Shown here piece after piece: positions 24,716 to 35,794 of a DNA stretch of 64,000 nt. How positions within the stretch are numbered: the stretch's first letter is position 1; each line of letters begins with the position of its first letter. Position numbers and translations under genes: made by a program. The notes under the pieces were generated by a model, which worked only from the letters and a program-made list of their open reading frames with translations, made no database searches and was not told the origin of the DNA. Source of the DNA: Artemia franciscana (taxonomy: Eukaryota > Arthropoda > Branchiopoda > Anostraca > Artemiidae); the NCBI RefSeq assembly GCF_032884065.1, contig NC_088867.1, positions 29,876,252-29,940,251 of the forward strand. The letters run 5' to 3'.

Positions 24716-25014
24716 ATTAAATAAAAAAAACTAATTTTTTTAGCTGAAAGTAAGGAGCGACATTAAAACTTAAAACGAACAGAAATTACTCCGTATATGA
24801 AATGATTTGTCCCCTCCGCAATCCCTCGCTCTTTACGCTAAAACTTTTAATTGTTTTAAAAAGTAGAATTGTGGCAAAGAGTCAAACTTTAGCGTAAAGA
24901 GCGAGGGATTGCGGAGGGGACAAATCATTTCATATACGGAGTAATTTCTGTTCGTTTTAAGTTTTAATGTCGCTCCTTACTTTCAGCTAAAAAAATTAGT
25001 TTTTTTTATTTAAT
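24716..25014. repeat. Terminal hairpin with arms of about 128 bp, virtually identical
   Basis: 24716-24843 and about 24886-25014 are reverse complements with no mismatch that I can see, separated by about 42 bases. The arms include ACTAATTTTTTTAGCTGAAAG, AAAACGAACAGAAATTACTC, and CCCTCGCTCTTTACGCTAAA. It forms the 3' end of the family-A element. Confidence 0.85.
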
Positions 25015-26075
25015 TTCTGAACGTTTTTGAATTAATGCATGTTTGGTTTTGGCTCTCCGCACATAAATTAATTAAAATGAAATTTGTATATTAATTCTTT
25101 TTTTGGCTAAATGGCTTTCTCTTAGATTTGATCAGACTATTTTGAGAAATAAGGGGTGGAGAAGGAGGCCTAGTTGCCCTCCAATTTTTCGGTTACTTAA
25201 AAAGGTAACTAGAACTTTTAATTTTTAACGAACGTTTTTATTAGTAAGAAATATAGGTAACTTTAGAATTAACCTACGTAACAAACTTTCATAACCTTAT
25301 TTTTTTATTATGTATACGAGTGGGTTTGTACCCTCGTTAATACCTCGCTCTTTACACTAAATCGTAAGTTTTGTCCCAATTCCTTAAGAATGACCCCTGA
25401 ATCAGAAAGGCCGTAGAATAAATAGTTGAAATTACTAAAAATATTTTAGCATAAAGAGCAAGGTATTTATCTCCTCCTAAATACCTCGCTCTTTATGCTA
25501 AAGTAGTTTTAGAATCCCTCATATGCGTAATAATCTTTGTTCGTTTTAAGTTTCAATGCTACTTCTTCCTTTCATTTGAAAAAAAAACGTTTTCATGTTT
25601 ATTTTTCATTGTTTTCTTATAGTAATGCTAGAGAATCCTGCGCCTTTGTCATTTAATTTTTCTTCCCCCATGACAGATTCCTCCAAGGAAAGATCCTCCA
25701 AAATAGCCCCCTCTCCTCAGCCTCACCCCTAAACAAAATAAAATCCCCCTGAAAACGTCTGTACACTTCCCAATAACCATTACTATATGTAAACACTGGT
25801 CAAAGTTTGTAACTTGTAGCCCCTCCCCCAGCGGTTGTGGGGGAGTAAGTCATCCCCAAAGACATAGTTATTATGGTTTTCGACTATGCTGAACAAAATG
25901 GCTATCTCAAAATTTTGATCCGTTGACTTTGGGAAACAAATGAGCGTGGGAGGGGGCCTAGATGCCCTCCAATTTTTTTGGTCACTTAAAAAGGGCACTA
26001 GAACTTTTCATTTCCGTTAAAATGAGCCCTCTTGCGAGATTCTAGGACCATTTGGTCGATACGATGACCCCTGGG

Positions 26076-26108
<33 letters not shown>

Positions 26109-26478
26109 AAACAAATAAACACGCACCCGTGATTTGTCTTCTGGCAAAAAATGCAAAATTCCACATTTTTGTAGATAGGAGCTTGAAACTTCTACAGTAG
26201 GGTTCTCTGATACGCTGAATCTGATGGTGTCATTTACGTTAAGATCCTACGACTTTTAGGGGGTGTTTCCCCCTATTTTCCTAAATAAGTCAAATTTTCT
26301 CAGGCTCGTAACTTTTGATGGGTAAGACTAAACTTGATGAAACTTATATATTTAAAATCAGCATTAAAATGCGATTCTTTTGATGTAGCTTTTGATATCA
26401 AAATTCAATTTTTTAGAGTTTTGGTTACTATTGAGCCGGGTCGCTCCTTACTACAGTTCGTTACCACGAACTGTTTGA
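24716..26478 (-). mobile_element. Complete family-A Helentron-like element
   Basis: On the minus strand it starts CAAACAGTTCGTGG (rc of 26465-26478) with palindrome CAGTTCGT-GGTA-ACGAACTG, then GTAGTAAGGAGCGACCCGGC. It ends with the terminal hairpin (24716-25014). Its subterminal motif AGTAAGGAGCGAC occurs near the 5' end and, complemented as GTCGCTCCTTACT, near the 3' end. An internal hairpin lies at 25440-25498. A poly-A tract of at least 28 bases lies at about 26080-26107 (a T tract in element sense). There is no substantial reading frame. The 71-aa frame at 25783-25998 recurs in other copies but overlaps non-coding landmarks. Length is 1.76 kb. Confidence 0.85.
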
Positions 26479-29400
26479 TTTCCTTATAGTTCTTATAGTA
26501 GGCTAGCTGACTGAAGGCAATAAGTACGGCAGTTTTATGTCGTGAGATTTTGCTAGATAATGAAGTACTTCTACCTCTACTTCTAGTTCTTTTATGGTTC
26601 CATTGGGTGTTTTTGTTCACTCATCACTTTCATAGAAATTAAAATAATCAAATAGAAATGTCACTTTCTTAGTCACGCTTGCAATCTTGTTCGCAGAAAA
26701 TTCACAGTCCCTACACCTAAGAAGCAAATACACTATTCTTCTTAAAAAGACATCGAAGAGAACAAAAAATTCAGAATAGTAAAAATGTGTCTTTGAACAA
26801 AATCATTCTTATAAAAAATAAAAAATGAGTATTTTCTAAATATTCCGATGATCAAATAAAGGCATTTTCCTCGCTAATTTCCTAATTCAGTTCTTTTATT
26901 CTTCTAAATTTCGTTTAACAAACTTTTAACCAATCCAAAAATCAGCCTTTTGCATTTTCCCTTAAAATAGAATAAAACAACGGAGATTTCAACTCACTGC
27001 AAACTGAAGAAAATGTAAAAGAAAATTTGATTTATTAATAGTCTTTGTAAAAACTTCTCAACTTCATTGTTTTCCTTCTCTCCCTAGGCATACTAGGTCT
27101 AGAAGGCTCTACAGTATTTGGCTTCCTGATTTCAGAACTACCTTTTTGTCCTAATTCAAATTTAATCATAGCTGGTTCATCACATGTCCTTATATCTTAT
27201 TCAGTTTCTCTTTCTCTCGGGTCTCCCTTTTTCTCTCTGCTATAATAAGACTAGGCTTGATAAACTAACCAAAATATGTACATTCTTTTTTCGTATTGGC
27301 CCATTAAACGCACTTCCCATCGAACTGGCCGAATCCAATTAAAAGACACGAAAAGGGGTACTTTTGATCTTATCTTTGACCAAAGGTTGGTTTTATCATA
27401 TGAAAAAATTTCCTTCTTACGCATACACATAATAAAATTCTGTCGAAACTTCTGACTATTCAAATTAATTTTTTCAAATCTCTCCACTGTCTCCACTGTC
27501 AAGTCTTCTCCACTGACATATATTCATCCAACAATAATTAGATATTTATGCAATAACTTTATTGCAGAATTTACTGTGACGCTTGCCATGATAATTAATG
27601 GTATTTAGGGTACCCTTTTCAATACCAAGGCCTCCTACCGTATAATGATAAGCACATCGTCTTTCCAAATAAACTGTCACACATTCGAATTAACCACAAT
27701 GGTAAGTTATTTGTCACACTTAAAGTATTATTTTTGTTGCTCAAATTTGCATTATTTTCCCTCTGCAAATTCATTATTCTCTCACTAGGCGTGCTACAAG
27801 CAGGGTTTCTAGAGCTCAGTGATCCACCTCCTATCCCATTCCGGGCCAAATTCAGACTTTCCTGATCTAGGAAGCCCTGAACTGCACTCTGCTCGCCCAT
27901 CAGTCAACTAACATCAACCCTCGCGTCAGCTTCAACACCACGTGATGCGTTCCTTCCAGCTTCCTCCTTATTACATGGAAGCTGGCCTCTCAGTCAACTA
28001 ACGTCAACAATCTCACCAGTCCCAGCACCACGAATCCCGACGTGAATGCTCTTCAAAGAATTGTTAGCCCAATTCTTTGACTCAAAATTCTCTATTACTC
28101 TTCTTAACTCAGGGTCTCTTCTCTGAAACCTAGCTTACTTTAGTAATTCTAATCGTAGATAATCTGTTCAACTCCAACATCAGCCGCTGCGACATTTGCC
28201 TCTTGTTAGAAGGCGAATCTCTCGGTCCCAAGTGTAACATTCGAAATCCTTCACCGCTTCTACTACACCCTAAAGCTCTCGAAACATATTATCCAGTTTA
28301 CAAAATTCACAGTTAAACTTTACTGAAAGTTGAAACCAATTTGAGTCTTCCTTTATCACCCAATTGTATCAACAAGACACACAAAATCCAATGAGCTAAT
28401 ATCGACATCAACCCCAATTTAAAAAGAAAAATAGATTCTGTATTGCTCAATTATCTTTTTTTTATTTTTAGTAAAAGTTATCTTATTTTTAACCCAACTT
28501 AAACTTGGCTCCCTTTTTCAATAACTTAAACGGATGAATTAATTTTTGAAGTCCTGACAAACCGTACGATATAAAAAAAAAACTGCATAATTTACAGACA
28601 ACTTGTTTTGGTTTGGACATCGTACATATGCTATCAAGCTCATTTGCTAGCGGGCTGATTCCATGGGATGAAATAGGAAATCCCAGAATCTTTAAATACT
28701 TTATAAACACTTACACCTCTTTATCGCCAGTTTCACATCACACTCAAATTTCACAAAAACTCTCCAAATCGCCAAGATTCTCAAACTAAATTTTTATTAC
28801 CTGATTATAACTTACCTAACATTTTATTTTATTATACTCTCTGGAAGCTTAAATATTTTTAATATTAAATGTTTAGTTAATCAATTCTTCACTTTCACTC
28901 TCTACTCTTTTATCCAACCTATTACCCCATCCTTTTTATCCCTTACCAATGTATGTATATATAATACTTTGACCTTATTTTACGTCATGCCATTTACGAC
29001 AGAGTTCCTCATCGTGTTCTATCTATCTTATCTCATAACTTGCGACAGCCCCTACAATTCCCGGTTCTATTCTACACCACATTTTCTCTGGACTTAAGCG
29101 TTTTGCAACCTTATACACTTCTTCAAATCATTGTACTCATTCTTTAATATGTAGCATTTTTATATTAACTCTTGACCCCTCTACAAAGCTTCCATTTTCC
29201 CTTTCGGGAAAAACTAGAATGCCAAGTTCAAACTTAGCTAATTCCTTAAAAACTTCTTACAATTTCCCCATTAAATACGCCTCCATCAACACTTTTTCCG
29301 ATTCGTTTAAAGTTAAAATATTAAAAAAAAATCTTTGTCCTCAAAAGTTTAATACTGATCTTCTCACACGCAAATACAATAAACTACGACCTTCATAACA

Positions 29401-29845
29401 CATATCCAAACTGTTTATATTTCTAATGCCATAGCTAAGCTTTAGTCTTTCTAAAGGGTTTTACTACTTTATTAGAAATTTTATAATTATACGGGGATCC
29501 TATTTAATGCAATTGAAGTTTTGCTGGACACAATAACAAGGTGAAAAGTTTACAATAAATTTAAATTTCAAAAGAAAAATGACACTCTCAACAAGTATCC
29601 CATATCGTGATGCGAACAAGCGTGACTTTCTTCATCACTTCTCCTAGGATGACTGATTGCAAAAATATAACGAACAGCAACATCAGCGAGCAGAAACGGC
29701 GTCAAATGACAAAATCCTTGATGAAAAATTGAAAAATAAAATTTTATCTTCACTAAAAAACGTTACTTAAGCCCAAATGGCTTTCGGCGGAATTTGGCTT
29801 CGACGATAGCGGAAATGTCTCTTCACCATAAGTAAACAGGCTAAA
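26479..29845. other. Non-genic stretch of 3.4 kb
   Basis: 26490-26530 resembles the head of the repeat at 20357. The remainder is AT-rich, with a C-rich bias on the plus strand between 27900 and 29300 and no frame longer than 93 codons. AACTAACRTCAAC motifs recur at 27905 and 27996. I see no domain, tRNA or splice-linked exon chain. Confidence 0.45.
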
Positions 29846-30389
29846 TTTCATGAGTTATGAACGATTTTTGGATTTGAGCGGGGCCCTGTCTCTTCGGATC
29901 TCGAAACGGACACTATTTTTTTTTAAACTTTTACAAGATGCAGGTATTATTAATTTTCCTCGAGACGCAGGTGTTCTTTACGTAACAGGGGCTTGTTTGT
30001 TTACTTGTGAAAGTGTTTTCTTCAGGATGTTGATATTTGTTACGTTATAGAATTTGTTAGAGTTCAGGACCCGCTAGTCAGGAAGGAAACGTAGGCGTTA
30101 TATCATAGTTTTTTCTTTGATTGTTTAAAAGCCAAAGGGTCCACGGGGAAGTCCCGGTAGTCAAAAAATTGATTTTGTTCTAATATTTACATATGAAGAT
30201 GAGGTAACCTTGCGTGATTTGCTTTGGTTCCGGGAGACCTTTATAATCCAGCAAAAACATTTTTTGAAGTTCAACGGCACGTTACTTATTGGATCGTAAG
30301 GTTCAATCACCTCAGTACTGAAAAAGAGTTCAGTGTGTTATCATCGAGGATATTGCGCTTGGCACATTCTTTAGTAATGAACACTTTTA

Positions 30390-30660
30390 CTATCTGGGAT
30401 ATTGAAGGCACTATAAAATGCCGGAATGAAACCTAGAGTGCCCAAAATAGCAGTAGAAATTACAAGAAGTTTTTGCCTAACCTCAAAATGGGACGAGTCG
30501 GAAGGACCGTTATGCTTTGAAGAAAGTGAATATAATGCATATATAAAGATTTCTACAAGACGGATTAAATGCATTAGTGAAATATATTGAAAACAATGGT
30601 AAGATTCAATCAATAAAAAGGAGTGATTTTGTGTTGGATATTTTACTAGCGAGAAAGAAT
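30390..30660 (+). pseudogene. Remnant of unrecognised Polinton end gene 1
   Basis: Homologous to the 119-aa frame at 43703-44062 (minus). Shared blocks are TGGGATATTGAAGGC, AGTAGAAATTACAAGAAG, and the ACGGATTAAATGCATTAGTGAA region. In this copy the frame is broken by several indels. Confidence 0.6.
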
Positions 30661-31099
30661 CTTCATTTTTTAGTCTATAATCAGTAGTGAGAGTGTCAAG
30701 ATTAAAAATGGTTGGATTTGAGAAAAAAATCTTATGGAATCTGGTGACTTTGGAAAAATGTTTGATTTCGGATAATGATTTTATAGAGTTATCTTTTCAA
30801 AGGAAAAGATTTTCTCAGAGAATACTGCCAGAAGCATTTACCAGCTTATTGACATATTAATTGAAACAAAACAAACTGTTTTTTGGATTTACTTATGAGC
30901 ACTAGCTAGAAATCCGTTTAAGACGGCCATTTTACAAGGCAAGAACAAACAAGTCAACATTGAAAAAAAGAATCATGTTTAAACAGGTTTAACTTATTTG
31001 ATATGTGACTTCACCCGATTATACCTCCTACCAGAAGACATTCATTTTATCAATCGTTAGTCAGTTTCTTTTTGGCATTGAGACAGCAAAAGTCAATAT

Positions 31100-31820
31100 T
31101 GAAAAAAAAAGTTTTATACATGTCCATTCTGTTTATATACATTGGTCAGCTGGTCATCCTGTGAGAATTGTACCATTGTTGATGACTATAATGAAAAGTT
31201 TAGATTATGCAATCCAAATCAATTGCATAAACGATACAAAGTGCAAATTAAAGACTGTAATTCCTGTTTTGAAGTTTGTGACTCTTATACCAGAGGTCTC
31301 CTCTACTTCAATTGTCACTATGATAAATACGATCAATGGGAAAATCCTTACGCTGGCAAGATTGCAAAAATACTTATTTCAGATTATTTTTAAGAGACTG
31401 GTATTGTCGTGGTTTTAAATTGTTTTGGGAGGAAGGAACTGGTCTACGCTTTAATTGCTGGAATAATAAGGAAATCTGGTTTTACGACATCCCTGTGAAG
31501 ATACTGGCTACTATGATTACAAACCTACTGATCTTCATTTGTCTTTTACAGAAAGTGAATCTTTACATGAGAATATCGTATGTAAAATTGCTTCAAATAA
31601 GCAAATTGAAACATATGAATTTTATAAAATGAATCTAATTAGTATTATTGACTTTATAAGGAGATATAATCAATACTGAAGTTACATCATATTTTGGAAA
31701 ATTTGACCCTGACTTTGCATGCCAAGATGAGTACAAGCTGAATCCTGACGATCTGGTGCCACTTATCATTGCCGGTGGTTATCTATACGTGGAAGAAGAA
31801 ATCTAGAGGACACAGATTTT
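31100..31820 (+). pseudogene. Remnant of unrecognised Cys-rich Polinton end gene 2
   Basis: Homologous to 42590-43270 on minus. 31142-31393 reads WSSCENC..., then several Cys/His residues (DCNSCFEVCDSYTRG, FNCHYDKYDQWENPY). Alignment of the two copies continues to the AGATGAGTACAA block near 31720, followed by TAG at about 31804. Frames change several times. Confidence 0.6.
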
Positions 31821-31869
31821 TTATTATACATACAAGTTTTATTAATAAATAAATTCAAAACATTTTTAA

Positions 31870-32290
31870 AGTATTTAACTCTTAGGGCACTGAAATTTAT
31901 ATTATACTGGTAGGAAAGAGTATTGTCAGCTAGGAAGTTGTTCAATCATGGACTGCCTACATAAATGCCTAGAAGCTCAATGCAAGTATACCTGCGACAT
32001 CGAAAAATAAAATATAATAGTGCATGAAAACCACAGATTTTGGTCGTTAAATTTTTTACTCGCTTACAATTTTATTAATTGGTTTTGTACATTGCTCAAG
32101 AAAGTTTTTAATGTGAGGCTTGTAAAACGAATAGGGTAGCCAAATAGGATAAAAATCCAAAATTCTTTGCCGTTTGAAAGATGCTTAGTCAATGTCCTGC
32201 TTTTACAGTTGATGGGCTACTTTTAAAAATGATAAGGGTATTGTTAACATTTTTATTATGGCCGAGGAAGTCCCAGGGTATGCAATAGGA
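31870..32290 (-). pseudogene. Polinton cysteine protease (PRO) remnant, left copy
   Basis: Collinear with 42117-42520. Minus-strand reading around 32040-31990 gives the CGF(H)A catalytic-Cys segment seen as CGFYAVFY in the right copy. Heavily frameshifted. Confidence 0.6.
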
Positions 32291-33110
32291 TTTGTATTTG
32301 GACAAGTAGGAATATAATTGAATATATTGATTATTTAATTTGCACTTATGGTGCCAAGTCCAATAGAACACTGCCATCAGGAGTAATTTATCAATAGGTT
32401 TCAAAATGATTTAGTGAGGTTAATGAAATACTTTCCTCCAGCGGAGTCGAGTGGAATTTTATTTACTTTACATACAAGGGATGAAAGTCTAATATTCCAA
32501 ATTTATTTGGAGAACTTGTCCATGATCCTATGGCACTAGAATCCTATGGCAACATGCTTTTGATTCGTGATTGTGTGCGGAACCTGCACTTTGATATTTC
32601 CAGTAGGTCTTAATTGTTCAATCGCCAAGGCAACAGAACTCATACCCTGTAGTTTTCTTACACTAAATATTTCTGGGGTACGAGGGACTGTTAAAGCAGG
32701 TGCAGCGACAACTAGTTTTCGCAAAATAAAATTGGATGGAGCAAGTGGTAGCTTTATATTAATCTTAGCATTGGGAGGCACCCATTGAGGTAAATTAAAT
32801 TTTTAATGATTTATTTTCCCAACCAAGTATAGATCCTTAGTTGTTCCATCTCAAAGTATTTTCTAGTGTCAGCGTCTGTTTTATATTAATATCCGATAGC
32901 TTTAACCTTTCGATAGCTTTGGCTTATATAGGACATTAGACTCATCAACATAAAGTGTATATGACTTACATAGTTTGAAAGATTATTGCTTGTGCTCACC
33001 AACTTTACATTTTTGTAGACATCTTTTTGTCTAAAAAAATATGTGTAGTACACAATTTTAATAGCATAACACCTCGGCTGCAGTTAGTTTTTCATTGTTA
33101 GATTTTTTTA
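32290..33110 (-). pseudogene. Polinton major-capsid-like (F54H12.2-like) gene remnant, left copy
   Basis: 32536-32781 on minus keeps an 81-aa open stretch (NAKINIKLPLAPSNFILRKL, then VALAIEQLR) matching the capsid segment near 41415-41590 in the right copy. Flanking parts are frameshifted. The family is a putative double-jelly-roll capsid protein. Confidence 0.65.
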
Positions 33111-33114
33111 CAAT

Positions 33115-33480
33115 GACATGTAAAAATAATCTTCACTGGAATAAATGTGAAAATGAACGTTTTTAGAGAACGGTTATTGCGGATAAACTTGTTCATAGTA
33201 GCCATGTTTTACGCTCACATCAACATTTTCTGTGATTTCAATTGCTCACCGAGGGATCGCACCCCAGACCTGAGATTTTGTAAAACGCTTTCTTTAAAAT
33301 CCCTCAAAGAGCCCCAATCGTCTAGTGTGGAGGAAGCAAAATCTGCGGCAACCAGGGCAATATGTTTTTGTAGGAGGGGGTAATGCAGAACGAGCCAACT
33401 TAGCAAGCCAATTGCCGGGAACGTAACCAAATATTGACGAACAACCACAATAATAGCCATTCCACGCCCCAATTCTCGTT
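33115..33480 (-). pseudogene. Polinton pVI-like minor capsid protein remnant, left copy
   Basis: Counterpart of 40434-40864. 33472-33215 on minus contains IALVAADFASSTLDDWGS, aligned with the FIPVATNFMSSKLHEWG segment of the right copy. The N-terminal glycine-rich part lies in a different frame. Confidence 0.65.
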
Positions 33481-34015
33481 GTCTAAGAGCAGCAACAAAG
33501 CAATCAATATAAGGACAAATAAAATTATTTTTTTCTATTAGCCATCTTGCTATGGAATGGATCGAAAATGATATTAACCACAGCCAAACCTTTTGGTATT
33601 GCTAGAGGATCGCCCCAATTCACTTTTTAATGCTAACTGACAGAGTTGCGATTGCGAAGTGTTTACTGGAATATATTGAAGGTGCTTTATATTTTAGTGG
33701 TGAAGATGTTCGTGAGTTTTTTCTTGTTCAACAGCAATCAGGAGGGGGCATTGGTATTCCTGACTCACGATGTCTCATGAAAGAAAGAATAAAGAGACAT
33801 ACAAATTTTCCGATGAGAAGCCGTGTAAATAGTCTGCTAAAATTACACGATCCTTGCCATTGGTGCTTCCAGCACATTTAAAATGAGTATATTTTGTTTT
33901 AAGGCCAAGAACGTCTCTCAGACTATCATTGAGAATGACCTTCCCATTTTAAATAAGGGAGCTAATGTACATCTCGCCCTCTTCCATTGAAAGTTAAATT
34001 GAAAGGCATCATTTT
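33480..34015 (-). pseudogene. Polinton penton-like gene remnant (C-terminal part), left copy
   Basis: Aligns with about 40010-40430 of the right copy. It is cut at 34015 by a junction with a family-A fragment. The plus-strand frame at 33630-33881 is antisense and not a gene. Confidence 0.6.
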
Positions 34016-35792
34016 GCCTTATTTTTGCCTTAATTTGGAAAATTTGCCTTATTTAGGAAAATTGGCGGAAACACCCCCTAAAAGTCATAAAATTTTAACG
34101 ACAATCACACCATCCCATTCAGCGTATCAGAAAACCCTATAGCGAAAATTTCAAGCTCCTATCTACAAAAATGTGGAATTTTGTACTTTTTACCAGAAGA
34201 CAAATCACAGTTGCGTGTTTATTTGTTTTTTTTTCCAGGAGTCATCGTATCGACCAAGTGGTCCTAGAATGTTGCAAGAGGGCTCATTCTAACGGAAATG
34301 AAAATCACACCATCGCATTCGGCGTATCAGAGAAACCTATATAAAAAATTTCAAGCTCCTATCTACAAAAATGTTGAATTTCGTATTTTTTGCCAGAAGA
34401 CAAATCATGGGTGCGTGTTTATTTTTTTTCTCTCTTTTCCCCAGGGGTCATCGTATCGACCAAGTGGTCCTAGAAATTCGCAAGAGGGCTCATTCTAACA
34501 GAAATGAAAAGTTCTAGTGCCCTTTTTAAGTGACAAAAAAAATTGGAGGGCACCTAGGCCCCCTCCCACGATCATTTTTTCCCAAAGTCAACGGATCAAA
34601 ATTCTGAGATAGCCATTTTGTTCTGCATAGTCGAAAACCATAATAACTATGTTTTTGGGAATGACTTACTCCCCCACAATCCCTGGGGAAGGAGCTGTAA
34701 GTTACAAACTTTGACCAGTGTTTACATACAGTAATGGTTATTGGGAAGTGTGCAGACGTATTCAGGGGGATTTTTTGGTTTGGGGGCGGGGCTGAGGGGA
34801 GGGGGCTATGTGGGAGGACCTTTCCTTGGAGTAGTAGGTCATGGGGGAAGAAAAATTCAATGAAAAGGGCACAGGATTTTCTAGCATTACTATAAAAAAG
34901 ACAATGAAAAAATACACATGAAAACTTTATAAAATTGAAAGTAAGGGGTAGCATTGAAACTTAAAACGAACAGAGATTATTACGCATATGAGGGGTTCTA
35001 AAAATACTTTAGCATAAAGAGCGAGGTATTTAGGAGGAGATAAATACCTCGCTCTTTATGCTAAAATATTTTTAGTAATTTCAACTCTTTATTCTACGGC
35101 CTTTCTGATTTAGGGGTCATTCTTAAAGAATTGGGACAAAACTTACGATTTAGTGTAAAGAGCGAGGTATTAACGATGGTACAAACCCCCTCGTATACAT
35201 AATAAAAATATAAGAATATAAAAGTTTGTTACGTAAGTTAATTCTTTAGTTACGTATATTTTTACTAACTAAAACGTTCGTTAAAAATTAAAAGTTCTAG
35301 TTGCCTTTTTAAGTAACCGAAAAATGGGAGGGCAACTAGGCCTCCTTCCCCACCCCTTATTTCTCAAAATTGTCTGATCAAAACTAAGAGAAAGCCATTT
35401 TGCCAAAAAAAGAATTAATATACAAATCTCATTTTAATAATTTATGTGTGGAGAGCCAAAATCAAACATGCATTAATTCAAAAACGTTCAGAAATTAAAT
35501 AAAAAAAATAGTTTTTTTAACTGAAAATAAGGAGTGACATTAAAACTTAAAATGAACAGAAATTACTCCGTATGTGAAATGGGTTGTCCCCTCCGCTATC
35601 CCTCGCTCTTTACGCTAAAGTTTGAGTCTTTGCCACAATTCTACTTTTTAAAATAACTAAAAGCTTTAGCGTAAAGAGCAAGGGATTGCGGAGGGGACAA
35701 CCCATTTCATAAACGGAGTAATTTCCGTTCGTTTTGAGTTTTAATGTCGCTCCTTACTTTCAGTTAGAAAAACTAGTTTTTTTTTATTTAAT
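34016..35792 (+). mobile_element. Family-A element lacking its 5' end
   Basis: Begins inside the family consensus (TTTGCCTTATTTAGGAAAAT) and carries a local duplication of the ATTTCAAGCTCCTATCTACAA segment (about 34148 and 34349). It continues through the internal hairpin (about 35005-35065) to the complete terminal hairpin (35505-35792), which ends TTTTATTTAAT followed by T. Confidence 0.82.
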
Positions 35793-35794
35793 TA

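Larger units (their letters stand above)
29850..34015 (-). mobile_element. Decayed Polinton/Maverick, left copy (inverted relative to right copy)
   Basis: The reverse complement aligns with about 40010-44570 almost throughout. The outermost match is an ACACTATTTTTTTTT/ATGCAGGTATTATT block. It continues through the two unrecognised end genes, the protease, the capsid genes and part of the penton-like gene. It ends abruptly at about 34015, where family-A sequence lacking its own 5' end begins, so a deletion removed the rest of this copy. All genes carry frameshifts and stops. No polymerase or integrase is present in this copy. Confidence 0.8.

Noticed and set aside
25783..25998. Recurring 71-residue frame in family-A copies (also 57701-57916, 63460-63675; related frame at 59591-59794)
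   Set aside because: The frame persists because copies are similar at the DNA level. It is disrupted in others, overlaps polypurine blocks, and shows no domain or clear start context.
24716..26478. Canonical Helitron
   Set aside because: The 3' end is TTTATTTAAT rather than CTRR and insertion is T|T rather than A|T, so a Helentron-type origin fits better.
24600..26480. CRISPR-like array from the recurring AGCGTAAAGAGCGAGG motif
   Set aside because: Repeats alternate in orientation, spacing is irregular, and they belong to hairpin arms of a transposon in a eukaryotic genome.
28489..28710. 73-residue minus-strand frame in the C-rich stretch at 27-29 kb
   Set aside because: Short, without a domain, and surrounded by frames of similar length on both strands.
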